Shown here piece by piece: positions 8,833 to 17,926 of a DNA stretch of 64,000 bases. The notes under the pieces are model-generated. The model ran no database searches, had not been told where the DNA came from, and saw only the letters and a list, made by a program, of their open reading frames with translations. Made by a program: the position numbers and the translations under genes. Each line of letters opens with the position of its first letter. The stretch's first letter is position 1. Source of the DNA: Streptomyces davaonensis JCM 4913 (GTDB taxonomy: Bacteria; Actinomycetota; Actinomycetes; Streptomycetales; Streptomycetaceae); NCBI RefSeq assembly GCF_000349325.1, contig NC_020504.1, forward strand, positions 2,018,053 to 2,082,052, given 5' to 3'.

Positions 8833-9963
8833 TTAGGCTGAGGTGGCGAGTTGGGCGGCCTGCCGGGCGGCGCCGTCCATGGTGGTGGCCTGCTGGACCA
8901 GCGGGTGGGCGTGCGCGTCGAGGATGGCCCGGCCGCGCGCCGCGTTGTTGCCGTCGAGGCGGACGACGAGCGGCTTGGTCAGCCGGACGGTGTCCAGCGC
9001 CTGCACGATGCCGTCGGCGACCGCGTCACAGGCGGTGATCCCGCCGAAGACGTTGACGAAGACCGACTTCACGGCCGGGTCGGAGAGGATCACGGAGAGC
9101 CCGTCGGCCATGATCTGGGCGGAGGCGCCGCCGCCGATGTCGAGGAAGTTGGCGGGGTGGGCGCCGCATCCGGCGACCACGTCCAGCGTCGACATGACGA
9201 GTCCCGCGCCGTTGCCGATGATGCCCACCTCGCCGTCGAGCTTGACGTAGTTGAGGCCCTTGGCCGCGGCGGCCGCCTCCAGGGGGTCGTCGTGGGCGTC
9301 CGCCTCGGCGCCCCAACGCGCCTGCCGGAACCCGGCGTTGCCGTCGAGGGTGACCTTGCCGTCGAGGGCGAGGATCTGCCCCTGCGCGGTCCGCACCAAA
9401 GGGTTGACCTCGACGAGGACGGCGTCCTCGCGGACCAGTACCTCCCACAGCCGTACCAGTACGTCGACGGTCTGCGGCGGGAGTCCGGCCGCATCTGCGA
9501 TCTCGCTCGCCTTCGCCGAGGTGACGCCCTCGGCCGGGTCGATGTGGATCCGGGCCACCGCCTCGGGCCTGCTCGCGGCGACCTCCTCGATCTCCATGCC
9601 GCCTTCCGCTGAGGCGATGGCCAGGAAGCGGCCGGCCGCGCGGTCGAGGACGTAGGAGACGTAGAACTCCGTCTCGATGTCAACGGGTTGGGCCAGCATC
9701 ACCTTGCCGACGCGATGGCCCTTGATGTCCATGCCGAGGATCTGGCGGGCCGTCAGTTCGGCGGCGGCCGGGTCGGCGGCGACCTTCACTCCGCCCGCCT
9801 TGCCGCGTCCGCCCGTCTTCACCTGCGCCTTGACGACGACCCGGCCGCCGAGCCGGCGAGCGATCTCGCGCGCCTCCTTGGCGGAGTCCGTGACCTCGGC
9901 CCTCGGGACCAAGATGCCGTGTTCCTCGAAGAGTTCCCTTGCCTGGTGCTCGTACAGGTCCAT
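8833..9963 (-). CDS. sucC: Succinyl-CoA ligase-like beta subunit (second-copy type)
   Basis: ATP-grasp subunit, 376 residues. It starts [17 protein letters not shown], the usual opening of SucC, so the ATG at 9963 with an AGGAG site is preferred over the longer open frame. Visible motifs are [16 protein letters not shown] (nucleotide binding), [26 protein letters not shown] and [18 protein letters not shown], which contacts the alpha subunit. It is the first gene of the leftward sucC-sucD-aldehyde dehydrogenase unit, divergent from the oxalyl-CoA decarboxylase-like gene across a 145-base region containing a 24-base dyad. Shared control with that rightward operon is therefore likely. Confidence 0.9.
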   Translation of the reverse strand: MDLYEHQARELFEEHGILVPRAEVTDSAKEAREIARRLGGRVVVKAQVKTGGRGKAGGVKVAADPAAAELTARQILGMDIKGHRVGKVMLAQPVDIETEFYVSYVLDRAAGRFLAIASAEGGMEIEEVAASRPEAVARIHIDPAEGVTSAKASEIADAAGLPPQTVDVLVRLWEVLVREDAVLVEVNPLVRTAQGQILALDGKVTLDGNAGFRQARWGAEADAHDDPLEAAAAAKGLNYVKLDGEVGIIGNGAGLVMSTLDVVAGCGAHPANFLDIGGGASAQIMADGLSVILSDPAVKSVFVNVFGGITACDAVADGIVQALDTVRLTKPLVVRLDGNNAARGRAILDAHAHPLVQQATTMDGAARQAAQLATSA

Positions 9964-10032
9964 TCCGGCTCCTGACTCAAAAGTGCCGCACGCCCCCTGG
10001 ACACCACCCACCGGATGCGGGATAACAAGCTT

Positions 10033-10056
10033 CATACAGTATTCGTCGACTGTATG
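10033..10056. promoter_or_regulatory. Dyad operator between sucC and the oxalyl-CoA decarboxylase-like gene (site 1)
   Basis: Perfect inverted repeat CATACAGT-N8-ACTGTATG in the divergent intergenic region, containing the core TTCGTCGACTG at 10042-10052. The same core is found before the GntR gene (38411-38433) and in the divergent OFA/PanE promoter region (41224-41247). It contains CGTCGACT, which fits the GT-rich/AC-rich half-sites bound by GntR-family regulators. Probably the operator that couples both sides of the oxalate locus. Confidence 0.6.
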
Positions 10057-10108
10057 CAATGTACCGCGAGAGCCGTTCCAACCCCCTACGAAGGGACAGG
10101 ACTTCGCC

Positions 10109-11791
10109 ATGCCCGACGACAACCAGGACCTCATTTCCGGTGGTCATCTCGTAGCCAAGGCCCTCAAGGCCGAGGGAGTCGATCGCATCTACACCCTGTG
10201 CGGCGGCCACATCATCGACATCTACGACGGCTGCGTCGACGAGGGCATCGAGGTCGTCGACGTCCGCCACGAGCAGGTCGCCGCGCACGCCGCCGACGGT
10301 TACGCCCGCATCACCGGCAAGCCCGGCTGCGCCGTCGTCACCGCGGGGCCCGGCACGACCGACGCCGTCACCGGTGTCGCCAACGCCTTCCGCGCCGAGT
10401 CGCCCATGCTGCTGATCGGCGGTCAGGGCGCCCTCACCCAGCACAAGATGGGGTCCCTCCAGGACCTGCCGCACGTCGACATGATGACGCCGATCACCAA
10501 ATTCGCCGCGGCCGTGCCGGACACGGCGCGTGCCGCGGACATGGTTTCCATGGCGTTCCGCGAGTGCTACCACGGCGCGCCCGGACCCTCCTTCCTGGAG
10601 ATCCCGCGCGACGTCCTGGACGCCAAGGTGCCCGCCGACAAGGCCCGGGTGCCCCGGCCCGGCGCCTACCGCGCCTCGACCCGCTCGGCCGGCGACCCCG
10701 AAGCGATCGAGAAGCTCGCCGATCTGCTGGTGCACGCCGAGAAGCCCGCCATCCTGCTGGGCAGCCAGGTGTGGACCACCCGCGGCACCGAGGCGGCCAT
10801 CGAACTCGTCCGCACCCTCAACATCCCGGCGTACATGAACGGCGCCGGACGCGGCACCCTGCCGCCCGGCGACCCGCACCACTTCCAGCTGTCGCGCCGC
10901 TACGCCTTCTCCGGCGCCGACGTCATCGTCATCGTCGGCACGCCCTTCGACTTCCGCATGGGCTACGGCAAGCGGCTGTCGCCGGACGCGACCGTCGTCC
11001 AGATCGACCTCGACTACCGGACCGTCGGCAAGAACCGCGACATCGACCTCGGCATCGTCGGGGACGCCTCACTGGTGCTGAAGGCGCTGACCGAGGCCGC
11101 CTCCGGACGCCTCAACGGCGGTGCCTCCAAGCGCAAGGAGTGGCTGGACGAGCTGCGTTCGGCCGAGCAGACCGCGATCGAGAAGCGGCTGCCGCACCTG
11201 CGCTCCGACGCCTCTCCCATCCACCCCTACCGGCTGGTCAGCGAGATCAACGACTTCCTCACCGAGGACTCCATCTACATCGGCGACGGCGGCGACATCG
11301 TCACCTTCTCCGGCCAGGTGGTGCAGCCCAAGTCGCCCGGCCACTGGATGGACCCGGGTCCGCTCGGCACCCTCGGCGTCGGCGTCCCCTTCGTGCTCGC
11401 GGCCAAGCAGGCCCGGCCGGACAAGGAGGTGGTCGCCCTCTTCGGCGACGGCGCCTTCTCCCTCACCGGCTGGGACTTCGAGACCCTCGTCCGCTACGAC
11501 CTGCCCTTCGTCGGCATCGTCGGCAACAACTCCTCGATGAACCAGATCCGTTACGGCCAGAAGGCCAAGTACGGCGAGGCCCGCGAGCGCGTCGGCAACA
11601 CCCTCGGCGATGTCCACTACGACAAGTTCGCGCAGATGCTGGGCGGTTACGGCGAGGAGGTCCGCGACCCCGCCGACATCGGCCCCGCGCTCCGTCGCGC
11701 CCGCGAGTCCGGGAAGCCCTCGCTGATCAACGTCTGGGTCGACCCGGACGCGTACGCCCCCGGAACCATGAACCAGACCATGTACAAGTGA
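10109..11791 (+). CDS. ThDP-dependent decarboxylase, probable oxalyl-CoA decarboxylase
   Basis: Thiamine-diphosphate enzyme of 560 residues with the acetolactate-synthase fold. The N-terminal pyrimidine-binding domain has the activating Glu55 in [17 protein letters not shown] central domain spans about 190-330. The C-terminal domain carries the Mg-ThDP motif GDGAF (446) to GNN (about 474). General family features would also fit acetolactate synthase. The next gene, 10 bases on, is a clear formyl-CoA transferase, and formate dehydrogenase and OFA transporters lie nearby. Decarboxylation of oxalyl-CoA to formyl-CoA and CO2 is therefore the best reading. It is not a close copy of the well-known Oxalobacter-type enzyme as I remember it, so the name rests mainly on context. 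Confidence 0.75.
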   Translation: MPDDNQDLISGGHLVAKALKAEGVDRIYTLCGGHIIDIYDGCVDEGIEVVDVRHEQVAAHAADGYARITGKPGCAVVTAGPGTTDAVTGVANAFRAESPMLLIGGQGALTQHKMGSLQDLPHVDMMTPITKFAAAVPDTARAADMVSMAFRECYHGAPGPSFLEIPRDVLDAKVPADKARVPRPGAYRASTRSAGDPEAIEKLADLLVHAEKPAILLGSQVWTTRGTEAAIELVRTLNIPAYMNGAGRGTLPPGDPHHFQLSRRYAFSGADVIVIVGTPFDFRMGYGKRLSPDATVVQIDLDYRTVGKNRDIDLGIVGDASLVLKALTEAASGRLNGGASKRKEWLDELRSAEQTAIEKRLPHLRSDASPIHPYRLVSEINDFLTEDSIYIGDGGDIVTFSGQVVQPKSPGHWMDPGPLGTLGVGVPFVLAAKQARPDKEVVALFGDGAFSLTGWDFETLVRYDLPFVGIVGNNSSMNQIRYGQKAKYGEARERVGNTLGDVHYDKFAQMLGGYGEEVRDPADIGPALRRARESGKPSLINVWVDPDAYAPGTMNQTMYK

Positions 11792-11801
11792 GGTGGCCGC
11801 C

Positions 11802-13043
11802 ATGACTGGAACGCCGACCAAGGCCCTCGAAGGCATCCGCGTCCTGGACATGACGCACGTACAGTCCGGGCCCTCCGCGACCCAGCTGCTCGCCTGGCTC
11901 GGCGCGGACGTCGTCAAGCTGGAGGCACCGTCCGGCGACATCACGCGCAAGCAGCTGCGCGACCTCCCGGACGTCGACTCCCTCTATTTCACGATGCTCA
12001 ACTGCAACAAGCGGAGCATCACCCTCAACACCAAGACCGAGCGCGGCAAGGAGATCCTCACCGAGCTGATCCGGCGCTCCGACGTCATGGTCGAGAACTT
12101 CGGCCCGGGCGCGATCGACCGGATGGGCTTCACCTGGGACCGCATCCAGGAGATCAATCCACGGATCGTCTATGCCTCCATCAAGGGGTTCGGGGACGGC
12201 CCGTACACCAACTTCAAGGCGTACGAGGTCGTCGCGCAGGCCATGGGCGGGTCGATGTCGACCACCGGGTTCGAGGACGGGCCGCCGCTGGCGACGGGGG
12301 CCCAGATCGGGGACTCGGGCACGGGTGTCCACGCGGTGGCGGGGATTCTCGCCGCGCTGTTCCAGCGGGAGACCACCGGGCGTGGTCAGCGGGTGAACGT
12401 GGCCATGCAGCACGCGGTGCTCAACCTCTGCCGGGTGAAGCTGCGCGACCAGCAGCGCCTGGCCCATGGCCCACTCGCTGAATATCCCAACGAGGACTTC
12501 GGCACGGAGGTTCCCCGCTCGGGCAACGCCTCCGGCGGCGGCCAGCCGGGCTGGGCGGTCAAGTGCGCGCCGGGCGGCCCGAACGACTACGTGTATGTGA
12601 TCGTGCAGCCCGTCGGCTGGAAGCCGATCAGCGAGCTGATCGGCCGCCCCGAGCTCGCCGAGGACCCGGAGTGGGCGACGCCGGAGTCCCGGCTGCCCAA
12701 GCTGAGCAAGATGTTCCAGCTGATCGAGGAGTGGTCCTCGACCCTGCCCAAGTGGGAGGTGCTGGAGAAGCTCAACGCGCACAACATCCCGTGCGGTCCG
12801 ATCCTGTCCACCAAGGAGATCATCGAGGACTCCTCGCTGGTCGCCAACGAGATGGTGGTCACCGTGCCGCACCCCGAGCGGGGCGACTTCGTGACCGTCG
12901 GCAGCCCGCTGAAGCTGTCCGACTCCCCCGTCGAGGTGACCAGTTCACCGCTGCTCGGAGAGCACAACGAAGAGGTCTTCATCGGCGAGCTCGGCCTCGG
13001 TGACGAGGAGCTGCGCCTGCTCAAGTCGAACGGAGTGATCTGA
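11802..13043 (+). CDS. frc: Formyl-CoA:oxalate CoA-transferase
   Basis: Class III CoA-transferase, 413 residues, transferring CoA from formyl-CoA (or another donor) to oxalate. The sequence follows Frc closely: [65 protein letters not shown] and [13 protein letters not shown]. The catalytic Asp171 is in QIGDSGTG, and the glycine-rich loop is SGGGQPGW. The ATG at 11802 has a GAGGTGG site; an in-frame GTG at 11793 is the alternative. It lies 10 bases downstream of the decarboxylase-like gene and 1 base upstream of the ADP-forming ligase gene (stop 13043, start 13045), so the three form one operon. It acts in the cytoplasm to keep the oxalate/formate cycle running. Confidence 0.92.
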   Translation: MTGTPTKALEGIRVLDMTHVQSGPSATQLLAWLGADVVKLEAPSGDITRKQLRDLPDVDSLYFTMLNCNKRSITLNTKTERGKEILTELIRRSDVMVENFGPGAIDRMGFTWDRIQEINPRIVYASIKGFGDGPYTNFKAYEVVAQAMGGSMSTTGFEDGPPLATGAQIGDSGTGVHAVAGILAALFQRETTGRGQRVNVAMQHAVLNLCRVKLRDQQRLAHGPLAEYPNEDFGTEVPRSGNASGGGQPGWAVKCAPGGPNDYVYVIVQPVGWKPISELIGRPELAEDPEWATPESRLPKLSKMFQLIEEWSSTLPKWEVLEKLNAHNIPCGPILSTKEIIEDSSLVANEMVVTVPHPERGDFVTVGSPLKLSDSPVEVTSSPLLGEHNEEVFIGELGLGDEELRLLKSNGVI

Positions 13044-13044
13044 C

Positions 13045-15192
13045 GTGATGGCCGAAGACCGCCACCTGAGGGTGCGCGCGCTTCTCGACTCCGTGCGGGC
13101 CGAGGGACGCACCGCGCTGACCGCGCCCGAGGGCAAGGTGATCGCCGACGCGTACGGGATCGCCGTACCCGGGGAGGAGCTCGCCACCGATGTCGAGGAG
13201 GCCGTGGCGTACGCGGCGCGCTTCGCCGGGCCCGTGGTGATGAAGATCGTCTCGCCGGACATCCTGCACAAGACCGACGCCGGCGGAGTGATCGTCGGCG
13301 TGGAGGGCGCCGCCGACGTACGCAAGGCGTTCCACAAAATCATCGACAACGCGCGGGCGTACGACGCCTCCGCGCGGATCGAAGGCGTCCAGGTGCAGGA
13401 ACTGCTCCCCAAGGGGCAGGAGGTCATCGTCGGCGCGGTGACGGACCCGACGTTCGGGAAGGTGGTCGCCTTCGGGCTCGGCGGCGTGCTGGTGGAGGTC
13501 CTCAAGGACGTCACCTTCCGGCTCGCTCCCCTGGACGCGGACGAGGCCCTGTCGATGCTGGACTCGATCCGGTCGGCGGAGATCCTGCGCGGGGTGCGCG
13601 GCCAGGCGGCCGTGGACCGGTGGGCGATAGCCGAGCAGATCCGCCGGGTCTCCCAACTCGTCGCGGACTTCCCCGAGATCGCCGAGGTGGACCTCAACCC
13701 GGTGATCGCCACACCGGAGGGCGCGGTGGCGGCCGACATCCGCGTGATCCTCTCCGACACGCCTGTGAAGCGGCGCCGCCAGTACACGCGCGAGGAGATC
13801 CTCACCTCGATGCGCCGGCTGATGCAGCCCTCCTCGGTCGCCGTGATCGGCGCCTCCAACGAGCCGGGCAAAATCGGCAATTCGGTGATGCGCAACCTCG
13901 TCGACGGCGGTTTCGCCGGGGAGATCCATCCGGTGAACCCCAAGGCCGATGACATTCTGGGCCGCAAGGCGTACAAGAGTGTCACGGACGTTCCCGGTGA
14001 GGTGGATGTGGCGGTCTTCGCGATCCCCGCCAAGTTCGTGGCCTCGGCCCTGGAGGAGGTGGGACGCAAGAAGATCCCCAACGCCGTGCTGATCCCCTCC
14101 GGGTTCGCGGAGACCGGCGAGCACGAACTCCAGGACGAGATCGTGGCCATCGCCGAACGGCACGGCATCCGGCTGCTCGGACCGAACATCTACGGCTACT
14201 ACTCGACGTGGCAGGACCTGTGCGCCACGTTCTGCACGCCGTACGACGTCAAGGGCGGGGTGGCGCTCACCTCGCAGTCCGGTGGCATCGGCATGGCCAT
14301 CCTGGGCTTCGCGCGCACCACGAAGACGGGTGTGTCGGCCATCGTCGGCCTCGGCAACAAGTCGGACCTGGACGAGGACGACCTGCTGACCTGGTTCGGC
14401 GAGGACCCGCACACCGAGTGCATCGCGATGCACCTGGAGGACCTCAAGGACGGGCGCGCCTTCGTCGAGGCCGCTCGGGCGACCGTGCCGAAGAAGCCTG
14501 TGGTGGTGCTCAAGGCCGGCCGGACGGCCGCCGGAGCCAAGGCGGCGGGGTCGCACACCGGGGCGCTCGCGGGCGACGACGCCGTGTACGACGACATCCT
14601 GCGGCAGGCCGGTGTGATCAGGGCGCCCGGGCTGAACGACATGCTGGAGTACGCCCGCGCGTTGCCGGTGCTGCCCACTCCTCAGGGCGACAACGTCGTG
14701 ATCATCACCGGGGCCGGCGGCAGCGGCGTGCTGCTGTCCGACGCGGTGACCGACAACGGCCTCACCCTGATGGAGATCCCACCCGACCTGGACGAGGCGT
14801 TCCGGAGGTTCATCCCGCCCTTCGGGGCCGCGGGCAACCCGGTCGACATCACCGGGGGCGAGCCGCCGTCGACGTACGAGGCGACGATCCGGCTCGGTCT
14901 CGAGGACCCGCGGATCCACGCTCTGGTCCTCGGCTACTGGCACACCATCGTCACTCCCCCCATGGTCTTCGCCGAGCTCACCGCGCGCGTGGTGGCCGAG
15001 TTCCACGAGCGCGGGATCGAGAAGCCGGTGGTGGCGTCGCTCGCGGGCGATGTCGAGGTCGAGGAGGCCTGCCAGTACCTCTACGAGCACGGGGTCGTGG
15101 CGTACCCGTACACGACCGAGAAGCCGGTGGCCGTGCTCGGTGCGAAGTACCGCTGGGCCAGGGCGGCGGGGCTGTTGGGGGGCGGTTCATGA
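13045..15192 (+). CDS. Single-chain ADP-forming acyl-CoA ligase (beta-alpha order)
   Basis: A protein of 715 residues that makes or uses acyl-CoA with ATP/ADP. The ATP-grasp half is N-terminal (about 1-235: VVMKIVSPDILHKTDAGGV, FGLGGVLVEVLKDV, EVDLNPV). The CoA-binding and ligase half follows (about 258-715: SVAVIGASNEPGKIGNSVMRNL, GEIHPVNPKA, SQSGGIG, and the phospho-His loop AGSHTGALAGDDAVYDD). The one-chain form with ATP-grasp first is a known permutation of ADP-forming acetate-CoA ligase. It is the third gene of the decarboxylase-frc operon and a plausible activator of oxalate or salvager of a CoA ester (inference). GTG at 13045 is taken; an ATG at 13048 is equally possible. A strong hairpin follows. 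Confidence 0.85.
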   Translation: MMAEDRHLRVRALLDSVRAEGRTALTAPEGKVIADAYGIAVPGEELATDVEEAVAYAARFAGPVVMKIVSPDILHKTDAGGVIVGVEGAADVRKAFHKIIDNARAYDASARIEGVQVQELLPKGQEVIVGAVTDPTFGKVVAFGLGGVLVEVLKDVTFRLAPLDADEALSMLDSIRSAEILRGVRGQAAVDRWAIAEQIRRVSQLVADFPEIAEVDLNPVIATPEGAVAADIRVILSDTPVKRRRQYTREEILTSMRRLMQPSSVAVIGASNEPGKIGNSVMRNLVDGGFAGEIHPVNPKADDILGRKAYKSVTDVPGEVDVAVFAIPAKFVASALEEVGRKKIPNAVLIPSGFAETGEHELQDEIVAIAERHGIRLLGPNIYGYYSTWQDLCATFCTPYDVKGGVALTSQSGGIGMAILGFARTTKTGVSAIVGLGNKSDLDEDDLLTWFGEDPHTECIAMHLEDLKDGRAFVEAARATVPKKPVVVLKAGRTAAGAKAAGSHTGALAGDDAVYDDILRQAGVIRAPGLNDMLEYARALPVLPTPQGDNVVIITGAGGSGVLLSDAVTDNGLTLMEIPPDLDEAFRRFIPPFGAAGNPVDITGGEPPSTYEATIRLGLEDPRIHALVLGYWHTIVTPPMVFAELTARVVAEFHERGIEKPVVASLAGDVEVEEACQYLYEHGVVAYPYTTEKPVAVLGAKYRWARAAGLLGGGS

Positions 15193-15205
15193 GGTGAGGG
15201 AGGGC

Positions 15206-15238
15206 GGGGTCGGCCGACGGTGCGCGTCGGCCGACCCC
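15206..15238 (+). terminator. Hairpin terminator after the decarboxylase-frc-ligase operon
   Basis: A perfect 13-base stem (15206-15218 with 15226-15238) encloses the seven-base loop GGTGCGC, 13 bases after the ligase stop. It separates the operon from the following OFA transporter gene, which should then have its own promoter. Confidence 0.8.
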
Positions 15239-15313
15239 AGGACCCGAGCGCGCACGAAAGGCATTGGACAGGGGGCGCTGGCCAGAACTTTCGACGCAAG
15301 GGGTGCAATTAAC

Positions 15314-16699
15314 GTGACAACCACGGACGTTACACAGGTCGCCTCCTACCGGGAGGTGACCGACAGGAACGGACGCGTCTACCGCGTCGGCGAGTCCGAC
15401 ATCGACATCATGGGGCGCAAGCGCAAGTGGATGGTGATCCTGCCCTGGGTCGGCATGATGGGCATCTCCTCGGCCGAGTACGCGTTCGCGTCCGCCGAGG
15501 ACACTCTCCACGAGGCGCACCATTGGTCCAGCGGCAGCATCTACTGGATGATGACCGTCTGGGTGTTCTGCCAGGCCGCGGTCGCCTTTCCGGCGGGGCG
15601 GCTGCGTGAGAACGGCAAGTTGCCGGCGCGCTGGGCGATGATGCTGGGCGCGGCCGGAACGCTGATGGGCTATCTGTCGCTGGCGTACGCGCCGCATGTG
15701 GCGATCGCCTTCTTCGGCTTCGGCATGTTCAGCGGCATGGGCGCGGGCATGGTGTACGCCACCTGCGTCAACATGGTCGGCAAGTGGTATCCGGAGCGCA
15801 AGGGCGGCAAGACCGGCTTCGTCAACGGCGGTTTCGCCTACGGCTCGGTGCCGTTCGTCTTCATCTTCACCGGCTTCATGGACGGCTCCAACTTCCGCTG
15901 GGTGCTGGTGGCGGTCGGTGTCTTCCTCGCCGGGGTGGTGGCCGTCGCCGGCTTCTACTTCCGGGACCCGCCGAAGAACTGGTGGCCGCCGAGCGTCGAC
16001 CCGCTGAACCCGCCGGAGGACCCGCGGGCCCGGCGCGCGCTGGAGAAGAACCCCCCGGCCGACAAGCAGTACTCCCCTCTGGAGGCGTGGAAGACCGGCC
16101 GGGTGGCGCTCCTGTGGTTCTGTCTCGCCTGCACCTCCGGCGTGAACATCTTCGGCATCGCCTTCCAGGTCGACATCGGCGAGGACGCGGGCTTCGCGGG
16201 CGGGATCGTGGCCACGGCGATGTCGCTGAAGGCGATCGTCAACGGCACGGGCCGCGGCGTCATCGGCTGGCTCTCCGACCTCTACGGCCGCAAGCTGTGC
16301 CTGCTCTATGTGTGCGCCATTCTGGGCCTGGCCCAGTTCGGCATCATCTGGTCGGCCGAGATGAAGAACCTGACGCTGTTCCTGATCTTCTCCGCCATCT
16401 CCGGCTTCGGCGGCGGTGCCATCTTCCCGATGTTCGCGGCGCTGACGGCGGACTACTTCGGTGAGAACAACAACGCCACCAACTACGGGATGGTGTACAG
16501 CTCCAAGCTCGTCTCCGGTCTGGGCGCGGGCATGGGCTCCGTGGTCGTCGGCGCCTGGGGCTACAACGGCGCCTTCACCCTGGCGGGCTGCATCTCGATC
16601 TTCGCCGGCTTCATGGCCCTGTTCCTCAGCCCGCCGGGACGCAACAACAAGCGCCGTATCACTCCCAACCCGCAACCCCTCGGCGAGGAAATGACGTGA
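15314..16699 (+). CDS. MFS transporter, oxalate/formate antiporter (OFA)-like
   Basis: Twelve-helix major facilitator protein of 461 residues. It has an N-terminal cytoplasmic stretch of about 40 residues (ending DIMGRKRKWMVILPW), the paired-helix pattern of MFS proteins, and the cytoplasmic loops NMVGKWYPERKGGKTGFVNGGFAYGS and GWLSDLYGRKLCLLY (between helices 8 and 9). A large hydrophilic central loop (about 220-265) is rich in Pro. OFA members exchange oxalate for formate or take up related carboxylates, which fits the neighbouring enzymes. The GTG at 15314 is chosen as the first good start; no strong ribosome site is seen. A second, shorter OFA protein is at 39717-41081. Confidence 0.83.
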   Translation: MTTTDVTQVASYREVTDRNGRVYRVGESDIDIMGRKRKWMVILPWVGMMGISSAEYAFASAEDTLHEAHHWSSGSIYWMMTVWVFCQAAVAFPAGRLRENGKLPARWAMMLGAAGTLMGYLSLAYAPHVAIAFFGFGMFSGMGAGMVYATCVNMVGKWYPERKGGKTGFVNGGFAYGSVPFVFIFTGFMDGSNFRWVLVAVGVFLAGVVAVAGFYFRDPPKNWWPPSVDPLNPPEDPRARRALEKNPPADKQYSPLEAWKTGRVALLWFCLACTSGVNIFGIAFQVDIGEDAGFAGGIVATAMSLKAIVNGTGRGVIGWLSDLYGRKLCLLYVCAILGLAQFGIIWSAEMKNLTLFLIFSAISGFGGGAIFPMFAALTADYFGENNNATNYGMVYSSKLVSGLGAGMGSVVVGAWGYNGAFTLAGCISIFAGFMALFLSPPGRNNKRRITPNPQPLGEEMT

Positions 16700-16755
16700 C
16701 CTGACGGAACAGTCCGACGCCGCGAACCGTCCCTGCCACCACCTGGCGCAAACGT

Positions 16756-16789
16756 GAGGAGGCCCTCCCCGTCCGGGGAGGGCCTCCTC
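16756..16789. terminator. Bidirectional hairpin between convergent genes
   Basis: A perfect 15-base stem (16756-16770 with 16775-16789) with a four-base loop GTCC, lying between the stop of the OFA-like gene (16699, plus) and the stop of the Tat-exported isomerase (16805, minus). It can end transcription from both sides. Confidence 0.85.
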
Positions 16790-16804
16790 AGGCGTGTACG
16801 GCTG

Positions 16805-17845
16805 TCAGCACTTCTCGCGCAGGGAGTGCAGATGCTCGCTGGAGCGCCGGGCGAAGGTGAAGGACTCGGCCGGGTTGTCGTGCTCGGCCTGCCAGTGGTG
16901 GGCGAGCCGTTCGCCGCGCAGCCTGGTCACACCGGAGATGAACCGCTGGTAGTCGATGTCTCCGTCGCCGACGTCGACCATGCGGTAGCCGTAGGTGTTG
17001 GCCGGGTCGCTGACGCCGTCCTTGACGTGGAAGAGCGGGTAGCGGTGGGGCTGCTTGAGCACGTAGTCGAGCGGGTCGAAGGGCGCGGGCGTGCCGTCGG
17101 GCCGCTTGGAGAAGCGGAACTGGCCGGAGTACGCCCAGAAGATGTCCATCTCCAGGAAGACGAGGTCGGGGTCGGTCTCGGCAAGCAGCACGTCGTAGAG
17201 CCGGACCTTGGGGTTGTCGGTGGCGAAGGAGAACTCCTCGGAGTGGTTGTGCTGGTAGAACTTCATGCCGCGGGCCCGGGCCGCGGCGCCGTAGGTGTTG
17301 AACTCCTCGGCGGCCCGCTTCCAGGCGTCGACGGTCGAGCCGTAGCGGAAGGGCCCCGAGGCGGTGCCGATGTGCTTCAGGCCGAGCGCCTGGGCGTCGT
17401 CGAGAACCTTGGTGAGGTTCTGGGCGAAGGTGTAGGCGTTCGGGTCGTCGGAGTAGTAGCCGACGTGGCTGCCGATCGGGTTCAGACCGTGGTTGCGGGC
17501 CAGCCGCTTGAGCTGGGCGAGGGTGATGGGGCCCGCAGAGCCCTGGGTGTAGCCCGCGAACTCGACCTCGTCGTAGCCGTACTTCTCCAGTTCGGCGAAG
17601 ACGGCCGCGAAGCCGAGGGTGGAGACCTTGTCGCGCAGGCTGTAGAGCTGGATGCCGAGCCGGCCGGGCGGCAGGACGGGACGGCCGCGGCCCGCGGCGG
17701 CGCTGTCGGCGTCGGTGGCGGCCGTGGCGGGAGTCGCCGCGGCGCCCAGCAGGGCGGCGGCGGTGGCACCGGCGGCCACGCCGAGCATGCCGCGTCTGCT
17801 GAGGCGGCGGTCGAGTTCGGGATCGGTGGAGAAGGTGCGGCTCAT
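16805..17845 (-). CDS. Tat-exported TIM-barrel sugar isomerase/epimerase-like protein
   Basis: 346 residues. The N-terminus has a twin-arginine signal (LSRRGML, then an Ala-rich hydrophobic stretch ending ATPATA), so it is folded before export. The mature part is a xylose-isomerase-like TIM barrel: LGIQLYSLRDKV, YGYDEVEFAGYT, GSHVGYY, FYQHNHSEEF, DPDLVFLEMDIFW and HVKDGV. These give the His/Glu/Asp set that usually binds a divalent metal. The ATG at 17845 has a GAGGAG site. It is the last gene of the 16-gene leftward block, 81 bases after the phosphodiesterase gene. Its substrate outside the cell is unknown; a free or 3-keto sugar is a reasonable guess. Confidence 0.85.
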   Translation of the reverse strand: MSRTFSTDPELDRRLSRRGMLGVAAGATAAALLGAAATPATAATDADSAAAGRGRPVLPPGRLGIQLYSLRDKVSTLGFAAVFAELEKYGYDEVEFAGYTQGSAGPITLAQLKRLARNHGLNPIGSHVGYYSDDPNAYTFAQNLTKVLDDAQALGLKHIGTASGPFRYGSTVDAWKRAAEEFNTYGAAARARGMKFYQHNHSEEFSFATDNPKVRLYDVLLAETDPDLVFLEMDIFWAYSGQFRFSKRPDGTPAPFDPLDYVLKQPHRYPLFHVKDGVSDPANTYGYRMVDVGDGDIDYQRFISGVTRLRGERLAHHWQAEHDNPAESFTFARRSSEHLHSLREKC

Positions 17846-17926
17846 GCTGGAACTCCTCGTGATCACGGGGCGTTGTCAGTGGTGAGTGCTTCACTGGGGA
17901 CCAGTCGGACGTGAGGGGTTCAGCCC

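Noticed and set aside
10109..11791. Reading this gene as acetolactate synthase
   Set aside because: General motifs allow it, but there is no small regulatory subunit or branched-chain gene nearby, whereas Frc, OFA and formate dehydrogenase genes surround it.
15275..15313. A TTTCGACG-containing stretch before the first OFA-like gene, considered as a fourth copy of the oxalate operator
   Set aside because: It lacks the GTC(G/T)AC core and has no dyad partner; similarity is too short.
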